A stretch of 64,000 nucleotides of DNA from Actinoplanes aureus (GTDB lineage: Bacteria > Actinomycetota > Actinomycetes > Mycobacteriales > Micromonosporaceae), in the NCBI RefSeq assembly GCF_015704865.1, contig NZ_JADQTO010000001.1:434001-498000 (forward strand). Reading direction: 5' to 3'. The position numbers were made by a program, and so were the translations under genes. The notes under the pieces are model-generated. The model was given only the letters and a program-made list of their open reading frames with translations, did no database searches and had not been told where the DNA came from. Shown here one piece after another: positions 33,715-43,350 of the stretch. Positions within the stretch are counted from its first letter, which is position 1. Every line of letters begins with the position of its first letter.

Positions 33715-34490
33715 TGAGCACGACATCGGTCACCTGGTGGGGCCACAGCACGGTGTGGCTCGAGGACTCCGGCGTGACGCTGCTCACCGACCCGGTGCTC
33801 ACCGATCGTCTCGCGCACCTGCGCCGGATGGCCGGACCCACCCCCCGGCTGGCCGGGCCGCCGGACGCGGTCCTGCTCTCGCACCTGCACGCCGACCATT
33901 TCCACGTCGCGTCGCTCAAGGCCGTGCCGGGCCGGCCTCTGCTGGTGGTCCCGCGCGGTGCCGCCGCTTTCGTCGCCAAGGCCCTGGGCCCCGAGGTGGC
34001 CGAGCGCTGCGTGGAGCTCGCGCCGGGCGACGACACGACCATTTCCGGGGTACGCGTACGCGCCGTCCCCGCCCGCCACGACGGCGGCCGGGGCCCGTGG
34101 TCGCGGGAGCGGGCGGTCGCCGTCGGCTTCATGGTGGAGGGCGCCGCCCGTACCTGGTTCGCCGGCGACACCGGCCTCTTCGACGAGATGCACGACTTCG
34201 GGCCGCTGGACCTGGCGCTCATCCCGGTCGGCGGCTGGGGCCCGACGCTCGGCTCGCACGGCCACCTGGACGCGGCCGACGGCGCGGAGGCGCTGCGCCG
34301 GGTGAAGGCCTCCTGGTCGGTGCCGGTCCACTACGGCACGCTCTGGCCGATCGGTTTCGGACGCGTCCGCCGGCACATGTTCGATGAGCCGGGAGCCCGG
34401 TTCGCCGAGCACGCGGCACGGACCTCCCCGGACACCCGGGTCCGGGTGCTGACACACGGGGAGACCCTCACCGTGGAGCCGGCGGCGTGA
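33714..34490 (+). CDS. Metallo-beta-lactamase-fold hydrolase (UlaG-like)
   Basis: The 258-residue enzyme carries the zinc-binding motif LSHLHADHFH (H57, H59, D61, H62), a later VPARH and a WFAGDTG segment with the bridging aspartate, and a C-terminal histidine in VPVHYGTLWP. The opening VTWWGHSTVWLEDSG resembles L-ascorbate-6-phosphate lactonase-like (UlaG) and NAPE-PLD-type hydrolases. The substrate is unknown. Start GTG 33714 overlaps the previous stop by one base; its own stop overlaps the DedA gene by four bases, so all three genes form one unit. Confidence 0.88.
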   Translation: MSTTSVTWWGHSTVWLEDSGVTLLTDPVLTDRLAHLRRMAGPTPRLAGPPDAVLLSHLHADHFHVASLKAVPGRPLLVVPRGAAAFVAKALGPEVAERCVELAPGDDTTISGVRVRAVPARHDGGRGPWSRERAVAVGFMVEGAARTWFAGDTGLFDEMHDFGPLDLALIPVGGWGPTLGSHGHLDAADGAEALRRVKASWSVPVHYGTLWPIGFGRVRRHMFDEPGARFAEHAARTSPDTRVRVLTHGETLTVEPAA

Positions 34491-35080
34491 TCGAGGAACT
34501 GGCCGCTCTGGGCTGGCTGCTCCTGGTCGTAGCGTTCGGTGCGATCGTGCCGGTGGTGCCGACCGGTGCGGCGGTCAGTGGGGCGGCCGCGCTCGCCTTC
34601 CACGAGCATCCGCTCACCATCGGGCTCGTGGTCGCGGCGGGTGCCGCCGGGGCGTACGCCGGCGACCTGGTGATGTACGCGATGTGCCGGTTCGGCGGCG
34701 AACAGCTGGCCCGGCGGCTGCGCTGGCTGCGCGACGACGAACACCTCACCGGGGTGAAGGACCGGCTCAAACAGAAGCAGGTCCCGGTGCTGCTGGTGTC
34801 CCGGCTGATTCCGGGCGGCCGGGTGCCGGTGCTGCTGGCGGCCGCCTTCGTGGGCATCTCCTGGCGCACCTTCGTGGTCGCCAACCTGCCGGCCTGCGCC
34901 CTCTGGTCCGGCGTGTACGCCACGATCGGCCTGGCCGGCGGCTCGATCTTCCCGGAGCCGTGGCAGGGCGTGGTGGCCGCGGTGATCGTGATCCTGATCG
35001 TCAACCAGACGCTGACCTGGTTCCAGAAGCGCCGGACCAGGGCGGGTACCACTCCTAGTACTTCAGGTGCGTCCGGGTGA
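34487..35080 (+). CDS. DedA-family (SNARE-associated) membrane protein
   Basis: The 197-residue protein has the DedA/VTT pattern: an early helix IVPVVPTGAAVSGAAALAF, GAAGAYAGDLVMYAMCRFGG, the re-entrant loop signature SRLIPGGRVPVLLAAAFVGISWRTFVVANLPACALWSGVYATIG and a last helix. DedA proteins are lipid flippases; some recycle undecaprenyl phosphate, needed for the cell wall. Start GTG 34487 overlaps the upstream stop (GTGA). Its last 26 bases overlap the 3' end of the leftward beta-lactamase-like gene. Confidence 0.9.
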   Translation: MIEELAALGWLLLVVAFGAIVPVVPTGAAVSGAAALAFHEHPLTIGLVVAAGAAGAYAGDLVMYAMCRFGGEQLARRLRWLRDDEHLTGVKDRLKQKQVPVLLVSRLIPGGRVPVLLAAAFVGISWRTFVVANLPACALWSGVYATIGLAGGSIFPEPWQGVVAAVIVILIVNQTLTWFQKRRTRAGTTPSTSGASG

Positions 35081-35969
35081 GCTTGGCGACCCGCTCCACC
35101 ATGGAGATGCCGGCGGGCATGGTCTGGTTGGCGTGCGAGAGCACCGCGATCGAGACGTCGGTGTCGTCGCCGGTGATCCGCCCGACGGTGTTGATGATCC
35201 AGAGGTTGTTCTCGGTGGAGCGTGCCAGCCAGCCGTTCTTCACGGTGGTGCCCTCGCCGGTCCGCGCCGCCGCCGGCACACCCCAGTCCTGATCCTGGGC
35301 GACCGTGCCCATCAGCTTCTTCGCGTACGCCCGGGAGGCCTCGCTCAGCTCGCTCTTCTCGTCGACCAGCTCGCCGAGGAGCTTCACCTGGTCCTTCACC
35401 GTGGTCCGGGTCAGGCCCCAGGAACCGCTCACCTTGGTCTGGGTCAGGCCGAGCCGCTTGTTGCAGGCGCTGATCCCGCCGGCCCGGCCGAGCTGGCCGA
35501 ACAGCGACGTGGTGGAGGCGTTGTCGCTGTACCGGATCATCTTGTCGGCGAGCGCCTTCTCACCCGCGGTGAGCTTGCGGTCGTCGTCCTGAGCGGTGAG
35601 CAACAGGCAGGCGAGGACCTGCACCTTCACCACGCTCGCCGTCTCGTAACGCTCGTCGCCGCGGTACGCGTACGTCTCACCGGTCTTGCGGTCCAGGACC
35701 GCGACCGAGAACTCCGGCTTGTCCGCCGCGTACTTCTTCAGGGCCGCGTCGAGTGCTTTCGCCCGCCGGGCGCGCTCCTGGGCCGCCAGCTCCTCCGGGC
35801 TGGGCCCGGTCGGCGAGGGCGAGGCCTTCGGTGAGGCCTGCGCGGCGCCGGACACGGGGACCTTGCCACCGCCGGTTTCCTCCTCGGTCATCCCCTTGGC
35901 CACGAGGACCGCACCCCCCAGGATGCCCACGGCGGCAATCGTCAGAATCAGGTTCCGGGTACGTCGCAC
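35055..35969 (-). CDS. Class A beta-lactamase-like secreted serine hydrolase
   Basis: The 304-residue protein has an N-terminal membrane helix (LILTIAAVGILGGAVLV), a linker rich in Pro, Ser and Ala, and a serine hydrolase domain with the class A motifs. ASVVK (S112, K115) is the active-site SxxK, YSDN (148-150) is the SDN loop, and TVKNGW takes the place of the KTG box. The domain should be outside the cell. I see no clear ExxLN omega-loop, so it may act on peptidoglycan-like substrates or be a beta-lactamase-related protein rather than a resistance enzyme. Start GTG 35969 precedes the arginine-rich helix start. Confidence 0.82.
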   Translation of the reverse strand: MRRTRNLILTIAAVGILGGAVLVAKGMTEEETGGGKVPVSGAAQASPKASPSPTGPSPEELAAQERARRAKALDAALKKYAADKPEFSVAVLDRKTGETYAYRGDERYETASVVKVQVLACLLLTAQDDDRKLTAGEKALADKMIRYSDNASTTSLFGQLGRAGGISACNKRLGLTQTKVSGSWGLTRTTVKDQVKLLGELVDEKSELSEASRAYAKKLMGTVAQDQDWGVPAAARTGEGTTVKNGWLARSTENNLWIINTVGRITGDDTDVSIAVLSHANQTMPAGISMVERVAKLTRTHLKY

Positions 35970-36104
35970 CCATGCATAGTGCCGTGTTCGTGGCCGTTGA
36001 TGCCGCCCGGAATGCTGTGTATTCCAGACTTTCGACCCTCGGCTGTGGTCCCGACACGCTCCGTCACCGAGGCCCGGGGTGCGGATCCGGCGCATCATGG
36101 GGGT

Positions 36105-37088
36105 ATGGCATTCCTCGTGTCGCGAGCCGTCCAACTGTCCCGTGTCGCGCTGGCCGTACCCACGGCGGCGCTGGACCTCACCCGAACCGTGGCCGGTCAG
36201 GTGATCGAGACGGCGGCCGCGGCAGCGACCGTGCCGATACGCGCGGTGGGCCTGATCGGACAGGCCGAGCTGCTGATGAACCGCGTCAACCTGGCCGTCG
36301 CGCAGGCCGAGGATCTGATCACCCGGGTCTCCGCGGTGGCGACCGCGGCCGAGACCACCGTCGCCGAGGCGCGCGCCATCGCCACCGCGGCCGCGATCAC
36401 CGTCGAGGAGGCGAGTTCGATCTCGGCCTCGGCCGGTGACCTGGTCCGGCGTGCCTCGGTCACCACCGAGGCGGCCGGCGTGATCGTGGGCGACGCCGCC
36501 GCGGCCGTTTCCGAGGTGAGCACCATCGCCACCGCGGCCACCAGCGCCATCACCGACGTCTCGGCCATCACCGCCGCCGCCTCGCAAGCGATCGACGAGG
36601 TCGCCGGGATCACTGCGGCCGCGTCCGGTGCGGTCACCGAGGTCGCGGCCCTCACCTCGGTCGCGTCCGGGGCGATCAGGGAGGTCGATGCCATCGCCGG
36701 CTCGGCGCGCGAGATCGTCGCGTCCGCCTCGGCGGTCGCCGACCGGGCCGACGCGGTGGTCGGGCGGGCCGACGCCACCGCCGCCCAGGTGGATGAACTG
36801 CTCAACGGATACGCGCCGACACTGCGCAACGCCGCCCCGCTCGCCGCCCAGTTCGTCTCCGAGCTGACTCCGGACGAGGTCACCGCCGCCATCCGGATGG
36901 TCGACCAGCTGCCGGCCCTGCGTGATCACCTGGTCAACGACGTGATGCCGCTGCTGAGCAAGCTCGACCGGGTCGGACCGGACCTGCACAAGCTGCTCGA
37001 GGTGACCGAGGACCTGCACCTCGCGATCGCCGGCCTGCCCGGCCTCAAGATGCTCCGCCGCCGCGGCGAGGAGCGCGTCAACGAGTGA
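36105..37088 (+). CDS. Alanine-rich amphipathic protein built of 14-residue repeats
   Basis: The 327-residue protein has an N-terminal part with LSRVALAVPTAALDLTRTVAG, then a repeat region of 14-residue units, residues 71-203. Five clean copies (134-203) read like AITDVSAITAAASQ, AIDEVAGITAAASG and AVTEVAALTSVASG. A half-unit of seven residues interrupts at 127-133. The pattern suggests a long rod of amphipathic helix, as in phasins, apolipoprotein-like or coiled-coil proteins, that may coat a lipid or polymer surface. The C-terminal part (about 230-325) is a different helical domain. No enzyme motif or signal peptide is seen. Start ATG 36105 follows GGGGGT. Confidence 0.75.
   Translation: MAFLVSRAVQLSRVALAVPTAALDLTRTVAGQVIETAAAAATVPIRAVGLIGQAELLMNRVNLAVAQAEDLITRVSAVATAAETTVAEARAIATAAAITVEEASSISASAGDLVRRASVTTEAAGVIVGDAAAAVSEVSTIATAATSAITDVSAITAAASQAIDEVAGITAAASGAVTEVAALTSVASGAIREVDAIAGSAREIVASASAVADRADAVVGRADATAAQVDELLNGYAPTLRNAAPLAAQFVSELTPDEVTAAIRMVDQLPALRDHLVNDVMPLLSKLDRVGPDLHKLLEVTEDLHLAIAGLPGLKMLRRRGEERVNE
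36315..36713 (+). repeat. Degenerate 42 bp tandem repeats encoding 14-residue units
   Basis: About nine and a half units, each 42 bases, lie within the alanine-rich gene. The last five (36504-36713) are the most alike at protein level. The units have diverged in DNA sequence while keeping hydrophobic and Ala/Thr spacing, so they are under protein-level selection rather than recent slippage. Confidence 0.65.
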
Positions 37089-37094
37089 CCGGGG

Positions 37095-38258
<1,164 letters not shown>

Positions 38259-38348
38259 TCGTCGATTGTGAAACACCCACACATCACCCCGCCGCCCCGC
38301 CCGCCCGGCCGGTGCGGCGGGCGATGCTGAAGTAACCGCAACCACCAC

Positions 38349-38443
38349 GCATCGCGCCCGCCGGTGGCGAGGGTCCGAAATCCACCAGGCGAAGCCGTAG
38401 TGGATTTCGGTGCCCTCGCCACCGGCGTCAAAGGGCGCGATGC
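38349..38443. repeat. 95 bp imperfect inverted repeat in the intergenic region
   Basis: The left arm (38349-38385) begins GCATCGCGCCCGCCGGTGGC and the right arm (38400-38443) returns as its complement through CACCGGC to GGGCGCGATGC. Small bulges of five or six and one bases break otherwise near-perfect pairing of about 37 bases; the loop is 14 bases. It lies between the P450 start and the serine-protease stop. It is longer than needed for a terminator and resembles intergenic palindromic repeats dispersed in genomes; only a genome search can tell. It may end the leftward protease transcript. Confidence 0.7.
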
Positions 38444-38471
38444 CAGCGAGCCGAAGGCGAAGCCATCAAAC

Positions 38472-39503
38472 TCAGTAGACGGACACTCCGTAGGCGCTCA
38501 GGGCCTCGGTGACCGGCTGGAAGAAGGTGGTTCCGCCGGTGGAGCAGTTGCCGCTGCCGCCCGAGGTGAGGCCGTACGCGGTGCTGCCACCGTAGAGCGG
38601 GCCGCCGCTGTCACCCGGCTGGGCGCAGACGGTGGTCCGGATCAGGCCGGACACCGAACCCTGGGCGTAGTTGACCGTGGCGTTCAGCGCGGTGACCCGG
38701 CCGGAGCGGGTGCCCGTGGTGGAGCCGCGGCGGTAGACGGTGGTGCCGACCGACGGGGTGGCCGCCCCGGTGATGTCGATCGAGGTGCCGACGCCACCGG
38801 TCTTGGTGATCGTGGTGTTGGTGTAGCGGACGATGCCGTAGTCGTTGCCGGGGAAGCTGCTGCCGGCCGTCGTACCGAGGGTCTGCGAGCCGTTGTTCCA
38901 GCTCGACGTGCCGCGCGTGCAGTGGCCGGCGGTCAGGAAGTAGTAGGTGCTGCCGCTACGCACGTTGAAGCCGAGAGAGCAGCGCCCGCTGCCGGAGTAG
39001 ATCGCGTCGCCGCCGGAGATGGTGGTGCTGAACGTGCCGGAGACGGTCTCGATCCGGGCCGCGTCACCGAGCTTGGCGACGATCGCCTTGACCTTGGCGA
39101 GCTTGGCGCCGGTGACCGACTCGTCGACGCTCACCACGACCTGGTTGCTGACCGGGTCGACGGCGAAGGCGGTACCGACGGTCTTCAGGTTGGCCTTGAG
39201 GCTGTCGTCGGCGGCGGCCAGGACGGCGCCGCTGCGGGACACGAAGCGCGCGGTGGCGCCGGAGGCCTTGACCTCGGCCGCGGTGGCCGCGTCGGTCACG
39301 TTGACCACGACCTTGCCGTTCGCGTCCAGATAGGACCCGGCGTCACGGGCGCCGAGACGGGTGTCGAGGGATGTGGCCAGGGTCGAGGCGCTGGACGAGT
39401 CTGCGGCCGGGGCTGCCGCGGCGGGTGTGGCGGCGAGTCCGCTGCCGACAAGAACGCCGACCGCCAGGCCGACGATCGGTCGGCGAAGCTTCGGGTTGAG
39501 CAC
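38472..39503 (-). CDS. Secreted S1-family serine protease with pro-region (alpha-lytic/streptogrisin type)
   Basis: The 343-residue precursor has a signal peptide (about 1-31), an alpha-lytic-type pro-domain (about 40-160) and a chymotrypsin-like domain starting near [10 protein letters not shown]. The catalytic triad is H194 (TAGHC), D221 (GNDYGIV) and S299 (QPGDSGGP). It is exported and released by self-cleavage near residue 161. The residue pattern after the catalytic serine (LTSGGSGNC) fits streptogrisin-like enzymes. I chose GTG 39503, which has a clear GGGAGGAA upstream; the frame is open to 39578. Confidence 0.93.
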   Translation of the reverse strand: MLNPKLRRPIVGLAVGVLVGSGLAATPAAAAPAADSSSASTLATSLDTRLGARDAGSYLDANGKVVVNVTDAATAAEVKASGATARFVSRSGAVLAAADDSLKANLKTVGTAFAVDPVSNQVVVSVDESVTGAKLAKVKAIVAKLGDAARIETVSGTFSTTISGGDAIYSGSGRCSLGFNVRSGSTYYFLTAGHCTRGTSSWNNGSQTLGTTAGSSFPGNDYGIVRYTNTTITKTGGVGTSIDITGAATPSVGTTVYRRGSTTGTRSGRVTALNATVNYAQGSVSGLIRTTVCAQPGDSGGPLYGGSTAYGLTSGGSGNCSTGGTTFFQPVTEALSAYGVSVY

Positions 39504-39698
39504 GGTTCCTCCCAGGGGGACGGGTGGCGTGGCGCGCCGATCCGGCGCACCCGTGCTCCGAGTATTTAAATTGATCAATGAACTGACAAGGACCCGTAAC
39601 GATCTTCAGACAGCGATCAACAAGCCGCTGAGCTGCACGGAGGGGATCGCCATACTACGGGCTTATTACCCTTTCGGGATGAATAGATAAGAACGAAG

Positions 39699-39730
39699 CC
39701 GGCCGGCGGCCGGTCAGCCGCCGGCCGGCA
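39699..39730. terminator. GC-rich hairpin terminator
   Basis: CCGGCCGGCGGC pairs with GCCGCCGGCCGG around a short loop at 39699-39730. It lies 30 bases beyond the stop of the leftward receiver-less regulator (39761), so it likely terminates that gene. The interval from here to 39503 is AT-rich and probably holds the protease promoter. Confidence 0.7.
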
Positions 39731-39760
39731 CGAGACAGCCGGACACCGGGATCGTTCCCC

Positions 39761-40297
39761 CTACTTGTCGACGACGACGATCGGGGCGTCGTCCGCGAGA
39801 CGGTAGCCCAGGCCGTACACCGTGGTGATCAACTCCGGATCGTCCAACTTGGTACGCAACCGGCTGACGTGCACGTCGACGGTCCGGTTGGTGGTGTGCC
39901 GGTGCCCCCAGACGTGGGTGAGCAACTGGGCCCGGCTGAACACCTGCCGCGGGTGACGGGCCAGGAAGAGCAGCAGGTCGTACTCGAGGCGGCTGAGCTC
40001 GAGAAGCCGCCCACCGTGGAACGCCGTACGCGCACGAGGGTCCAGCCGGATCCCACCGGCGAACGGCTCAGTGATCCCCTCCAGCTCGACGGCGGCGGCC
40101 GGCCCGGCCGCGTCGACGAGCTCGCGCAGCGCGGCGAGGACCCGCTCCCGGCCGCCGGCACCACCCGCGATGCTGATCGTGACGGTGACCGGCGCCTCGT
40201 CTTCGCGCGCTTCCGGCGGGGGCGGGTCGGGCACGGGCCGCAACCGGGCGGGGCGGGGGTACGTGGCGTGCGGGTGCGCGACAGCGAGAGCGGTCAT
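39761..40297 (-). CDS. OmpR-type winged-helix regulator without receiver domain
   Basis: The 178-residue protein has an N-terminal half of unknown type (VTVTISIAGGAGGRERVLAALRELVDAAG) and a C-terminal DNA-binding domain of the OmpR/PhoB class: RLLELSRLEYDLLLFLARHPRQVFSRAQLLTHVWGH, NRTVDVHVSRLRTKLDD and ITTVYGLGYRLAD. No phosphorylatable receiver is present. The start ATG 40297 has GGAGAA upstream. It is divergent from the flavin-reductase gene with 190 bp between, which suggests it controls that gene and perhaps itself; this is inference. Confidence 0.85.
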   Translation of the reverse strand: MTALAVAHPHATYPRPARLRPVPDPPPPEAREDEAPVTVTISIAGGAGGRERVLAALRELVDAAGPAAAVELEGITEPFAGGIRLDPRARTAFHGGRLLELSRLEYDLLLFLARHPRQVFSRAQLLTHVWGHRHTTNRTVDVHVSRLRTKLDDPELITTVYGLGYRLADDAPIVVVDK

Positions 40298-40487
40298 GGC
40301 TTCTCCTTCGACGGTCTGCGCCACCGATTGCGGCAGACGCACCGCAAGGATACATTTCCCATCTGTTAGATAGGTGAACTAGTTGCAGTGGCGGGCGTCA
40401 TAACCACCGCAGTGGTAATTCCCCATCGGATTACTAGGATATGGGAACGCGTTGACTGCGACGTCTACCTGCAAGGACGGTGAAGGC

Positions 40488-41012
40488 ATGCGAACCATGC
40501 CGCAGGACTCCCAATACCCGAGATCGCTCGTGGACGCCGACCTCTTCCGGAACCTGCTGCGCCGGCACGCCGCGGCGGTGGTGGTCATCACCGCGCCGGG
40601 CGAGACGCCGGCCGGATTCACCGCGACGTCGTTCACCTCGGTCTCCCTCGACCCGCCCCTGGTGTCGTTCTGCCTGGCACACACCGCGTCCGCGTGGCCT
40701 GCCGTCTCCGCCACCGACGTCGTCGCCGTGCACGTGCTCACCGAGGAGCAGGAGCACGTGGCGCGGACCTTCTCGACCCGCGGCATCGATCGCTTCGCCG
40801 CGCACGGCGACTGGGAGCAGGGCCCGGGCGGGGTGCCGCTACTGGGCGGCGTGCTGGCCCGGCTGGTCTGCCGGGTGGTCCGCCGGGTCGAGGCCGGCGA
40901 CCACACCATCGTGCTGGCCTCCCCGGTCACCGGCACGGTCCACGACGACCGGGCGGCGACGCCGCTGGTCTACCACGACGGCACCTACACGAACCTGCGC
41001 CGGGCCGCCTGA
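40488..41012 (+). CDS. Flavin reductase family protein (flavin-dependent monooxygenase reductase component)
   Basis: The 174-residue protein has the Flavin_Reduct pattern: RHAAAVVVITAPGETPAGFTATSFTSVSLDPPLVSFCL, then VHVLTEEQEHVARTFSTRGIDRF and a C-terminal strand with DHTIVLASPVTGTVHDD followed by LVYHDGTYTNLR. Such proteins reduce FMN or FAD with NAD(P)H and pass it to a partner monooxygenase. The ATG at 40488 has GAAGG upstream. It is 94 bp ahead of an NADPH-dependent FMN reductase-like gene in the same direction. Confidence 0.88.
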   Translation: MRTMPQDSQYPRSLVDADLFRNLLRRHAAAVVVITAPGETPAGFTATSFTSVSLDPPLVSFCLAHTASAWPAVSATDVVAVHVLTEEQEHVARTFSTRGIDRFAAHGDWEQGPGGVPLLGGVLARLVCRVVRRVEAGDHTIVLASPVTGTVHDDRAATPLVYHDGTYTNLRRAA

Positions 41013-41106
41013 GCGGCGAAAGACAGAAGTAACGGCCCAGAAGCGGGCCGAAGGAAGACACCAGGCCCCAGAAGGCGGGCCGGAACAGGGAGAGGAGGCG
41101 GACGAC

Positions 41107-41589
41107 ATGGCGGGAATCGTGGTGGTGTCCGGCAATCCGCGCGCCGGGTCACGGACGTCGGCGCTGGCCGTCGCGGTCGGCGAGGCCATCGCCGCACAGC
41201 TCAGCTCGCCCGAGCCGACGGTGATCGAGGTCGGCGCGCTGGGCGCGGGCCTGCTCACCCCGGGCGACGAGGCGACCAGGGCAGCGGTGGCCGCGCTCAC
41301 CGAGGCACACCTGCTGGTCATCGCGACACCGACCTACAAGGGCAGCTACACCGGCGTACTGAAGGTGCTGCTGGACCAGCTGCCGGCCAAGGCGCTGGCC
41401 GGCAAGCTCGCGGTTCCCGTCGTCACGGCCGGTGTGGCGCCGCAGGCGGCCGCCGCCGAAGCCCTGCTCCGGCAACTGCTCGTGGAGCTGGGCGCGATCG
41501 CGGTCCGCCCCGGGCTGCCGGTGCTCGAGGCGGACCTGGGCGAGTCGGACGCGATCGCGCAGAAGTACGCGGCGGCCCTGGACTGGTGA
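41107..41589 (+). CDS. NADPH-dependent FMN reductase (SsuE/MsuE-like)
   Basis: The 160-residue protein has the flavodoxin-like start IVVVSGNPRAGSRTSALAVAVGEAI, an active-site segment VIATPTYKGSYTGVLKVLLDQLPAKALAGKLAVPVVTAG and a C-terminal helix. SsuE and MsuE proteins reduce FMN for sulfonate-degrading monooxygenases. The pairing with another flavin reductase and a dedicated regulator suggests a two-component oxygenase system whose oxygenase is not in the window. The ATG at 41107 has GGAGG nine bases upstream. The gene stops two bases before the leftward subtilisin-like gene's stop. Confidence 0.88.
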   Translation: MAGIVVVSGNPRAGSRTSALAVAVGEAIAAQLSSPEPTVIEVGALGAGLLTPGDEATRAAVAALTEAHLLVIATPTYKGSYTGVLKVLLDQLPAKALAGKLAVPVVTAGVAPQAAAAEALLRQLLVELGAIAVRPGLPVLEADLGESDAIAQKYAAALDW

Positions 41590-41590
41590 C

Positions 41591-43228
41591 TCAGCCGATC
41601 GAGAGGTGGTAGGTGCGCTCGACGGTGCGGCGCCACTCGTCGGTGAACCGCACCGTGACGGTGTACGCGGCACCCGCCCCGGCCGTGGTCACCCCGCTGA
41701 TCAGCCCGGACGCGGACAGCGTCAGGCCGGGCGGCAGTTCACCCGCGGCCACCGACCAGGTGCCCCTGCGCGGGTCGGTCACGGCCAGCCGGGCCTCGTA
41801 CGCCGTACCCGCGGACAGGTCCGGCAGCGTCTCCGTGGCGATCACCGGCGCGGTCACCCCCACCGGGATCACCACCGTGCGGGTGACCGAGCGGGGCACG
41901 TAGTCGGTGAACCGGACGGCCACCGAGTAGGTTCCCGGCCGCGTCGGCGTACCGCGCAGGAGTCCGCTGGAGGCGAGACTCAGGCCGGGCGGCAGGCTGC
42001 CGCCGACGATCTGCCAGGTCCCCCGGTTGCCGGGGGTCCGGCCGAAGGTGAACTGGTACGAACGGAACACGCTGGCCGTGGCCGCCTCGACGGTCGTGAT
42101 CGCCGGAGCCTTCGGCGGCGGCGGGACGTAGAGCAGCCGGTCCGGCGAGCCGGCGCGGCGGGTGACCTTGCCCTTGGTGGCGTAGCCGACGAGCTTGGCG
42201 CGTACCTGGGCCGGGGTGAGCCCGGGCGCGGCGTCGAGCAGCAGTGCCGCGGCGCCGGCCACGTGCGGCGCCGCCATCGACGTGCCGCTGTACGTGCCCC
42301 GAGCACTGTTGCTGCCGGCCACGGCGGAGACGATGTTCACGCCCGGCGCGAAGATGTCGACCGCGCTGCCGTAGTTGGAGAACGAGGCGCGCCGGTCCTT
42401 GCTGTCCGTCGCCGCCACGGTGATCGCCTCGGTGACCCCCGCCGGGCTGCCCAGCACAGCGGGCATGTTCTCGTTGCCTGCGGCCACCACGAAGGTGACG
42501 CCCGAGTCGATCGCGTCACGCACCGCCCAGTCCAGCGCCGGGCTGAATTCACCGCCCAGGCTCAGGTTCGCGACGGCCGGGTGGACCGCGTGCGTGGTGA
42601 CCCAGTCCACGCCGTCGATCACGTCGGAGAGGGTGCCCTCGCCCCGGCAGTCCAGCACCCGAACGGATACCAGCTTCGCCTTCTTCGCGACGCCGTACGA
42701 GCTGCCGCCGATCGTCCCGGCCACGTGCGTGCCGTGCCCGTTGCAGTCGTCGGCCTTCCGGTCGTTGCCGACGAAGTCGTAGCCGTACGACGCCCGGCCG
42801 CCGAACTGCTGGTGAGTGGTCCGGATCCCGGTGTCGATCACGTACGCGTGCACGTTGTCCCCGTCAGCGGACGGCAGGTAGGACTTCGACAGCGTCCGGC
42901 CCCGCTGGTCCAGCCGGTCCAGTCCCCAGGTCGGCTTCTTCTGCGTGGCGCTCAGGCGTACCACCCGGTCCTGCTCCACCGTGCGCACCGCCGGGTCGGC
43001 GGCGAGCCGCTGAGCCTGCGCGGCGGTCATCTCCGCGGCGAAGCCGGGAAACCGGCTGAAGGTGCGCAGCACCCGCCCGATGCCGAGGTCGCGGGCCGAG
43101 AGGCCGGCCGCCCGATGCTTCAGCGTCACGATGTACCGCCCGGTGGGAGCGGGCGGAGCGGCAACCGCGGGCGCCACCAGAGCGGTAGAGGCGACCACCG
43201 TCGCGGTGAGCAAAGAAGCAAGACGCAT
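41591..43228 (-). CDS. Secreted subtilisin-family (S8) serine protease with two C-terminal Ig-like repeats
   Basis: The 545-residue precursor has a signal peptide (1-24), an I9-type propeptide (about 30-95; RYIVTLKHRA) and a peptidase domain with D132 (YVIDTGI), H165 (NGHGTHVAG), N252 oxyanion (AAGNEN) and S317 (SGTSMAAPHVAG). Two related repeats of about 85 residues follow residue 370, each with the pattern 'xLPPGLxLxxSGLxxGxxTxxGxY', which fits He_PIG-type Ig-like domains. These probably hold or bind surface or substrate. The enzyme should be secreted and self-activated. Start ATG 43228. Confidence 0.93.
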   Translation of the reverse strand: MRLASLLTATVVASTALVAPAVAAPPAPTGRYIVTLKHRAAGLSARDLGIGRVLRTFSRFPGFAAEMTAAQAQRLAADPAVRTVEQDRVVRLSATQKKPTWGLDRLDQRGRTLSKSYLPSADGDNVHAYVIDTGIRTTHQQFGGRASYGYDFVGNDRKADDCNGHGTHVAGTIGGSSYGVAKKAKLVSVRVLDCRGEGTLSDVIDGVDWVTTHAVHPAVANLSLGGEFSPALDWAVRDAIDSGVTFVVAAGNENMPAVLGSPAGVTEAITVAATDSKDRRASFSNYGSAVDIFAPGVNIVSAVAGSNSARGTYSGTSMAAPHVAGAAALLLDAAPGLTPAQVRAKLVGYATKGKVTRRAGSPDRLLYVPPPPKAPAITTVEAATASVFRSYQFTFGRTPGNRGTWQIVGGSLPPGLSLASSGLLRGTPTRPGTYSVAVRFTDYVPRSVTRTVVIPVGVTAPVIATETLPDLSAGTAYEARLAVTDPRRGTWSVAAGELPPGLTLSASGLISGVTTAGAGAAYTVTVRFTDEWRRTVERTYHLSIG

Positions 43229-43308
43229 GTCCGGCGTGATCGGTCGGCCACGTCCCAGGTTGAGGGATGTACGCCGGGAAGTGCCGGCACCGGGTTAGCC
43301 TGACCGCT

Positions 43309-43346
43309 CCCCACCGGCGGAACCACCGAACCCTCCGCCGGTGGGG
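43309..43346 (-). terminator. Terminator after the LuxR-type regulator
   Basis: CCCCACCGGCGGA (43309-43321) pairs perfectly with TCCGCCGGTGGGG (43334-43346) around a 12-base loop. It lies four bases beyond the stop codon (43351) of the leftward response-regulator gene. Confidence 0.85.
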
Positions 43347-43350
43347 ACCC

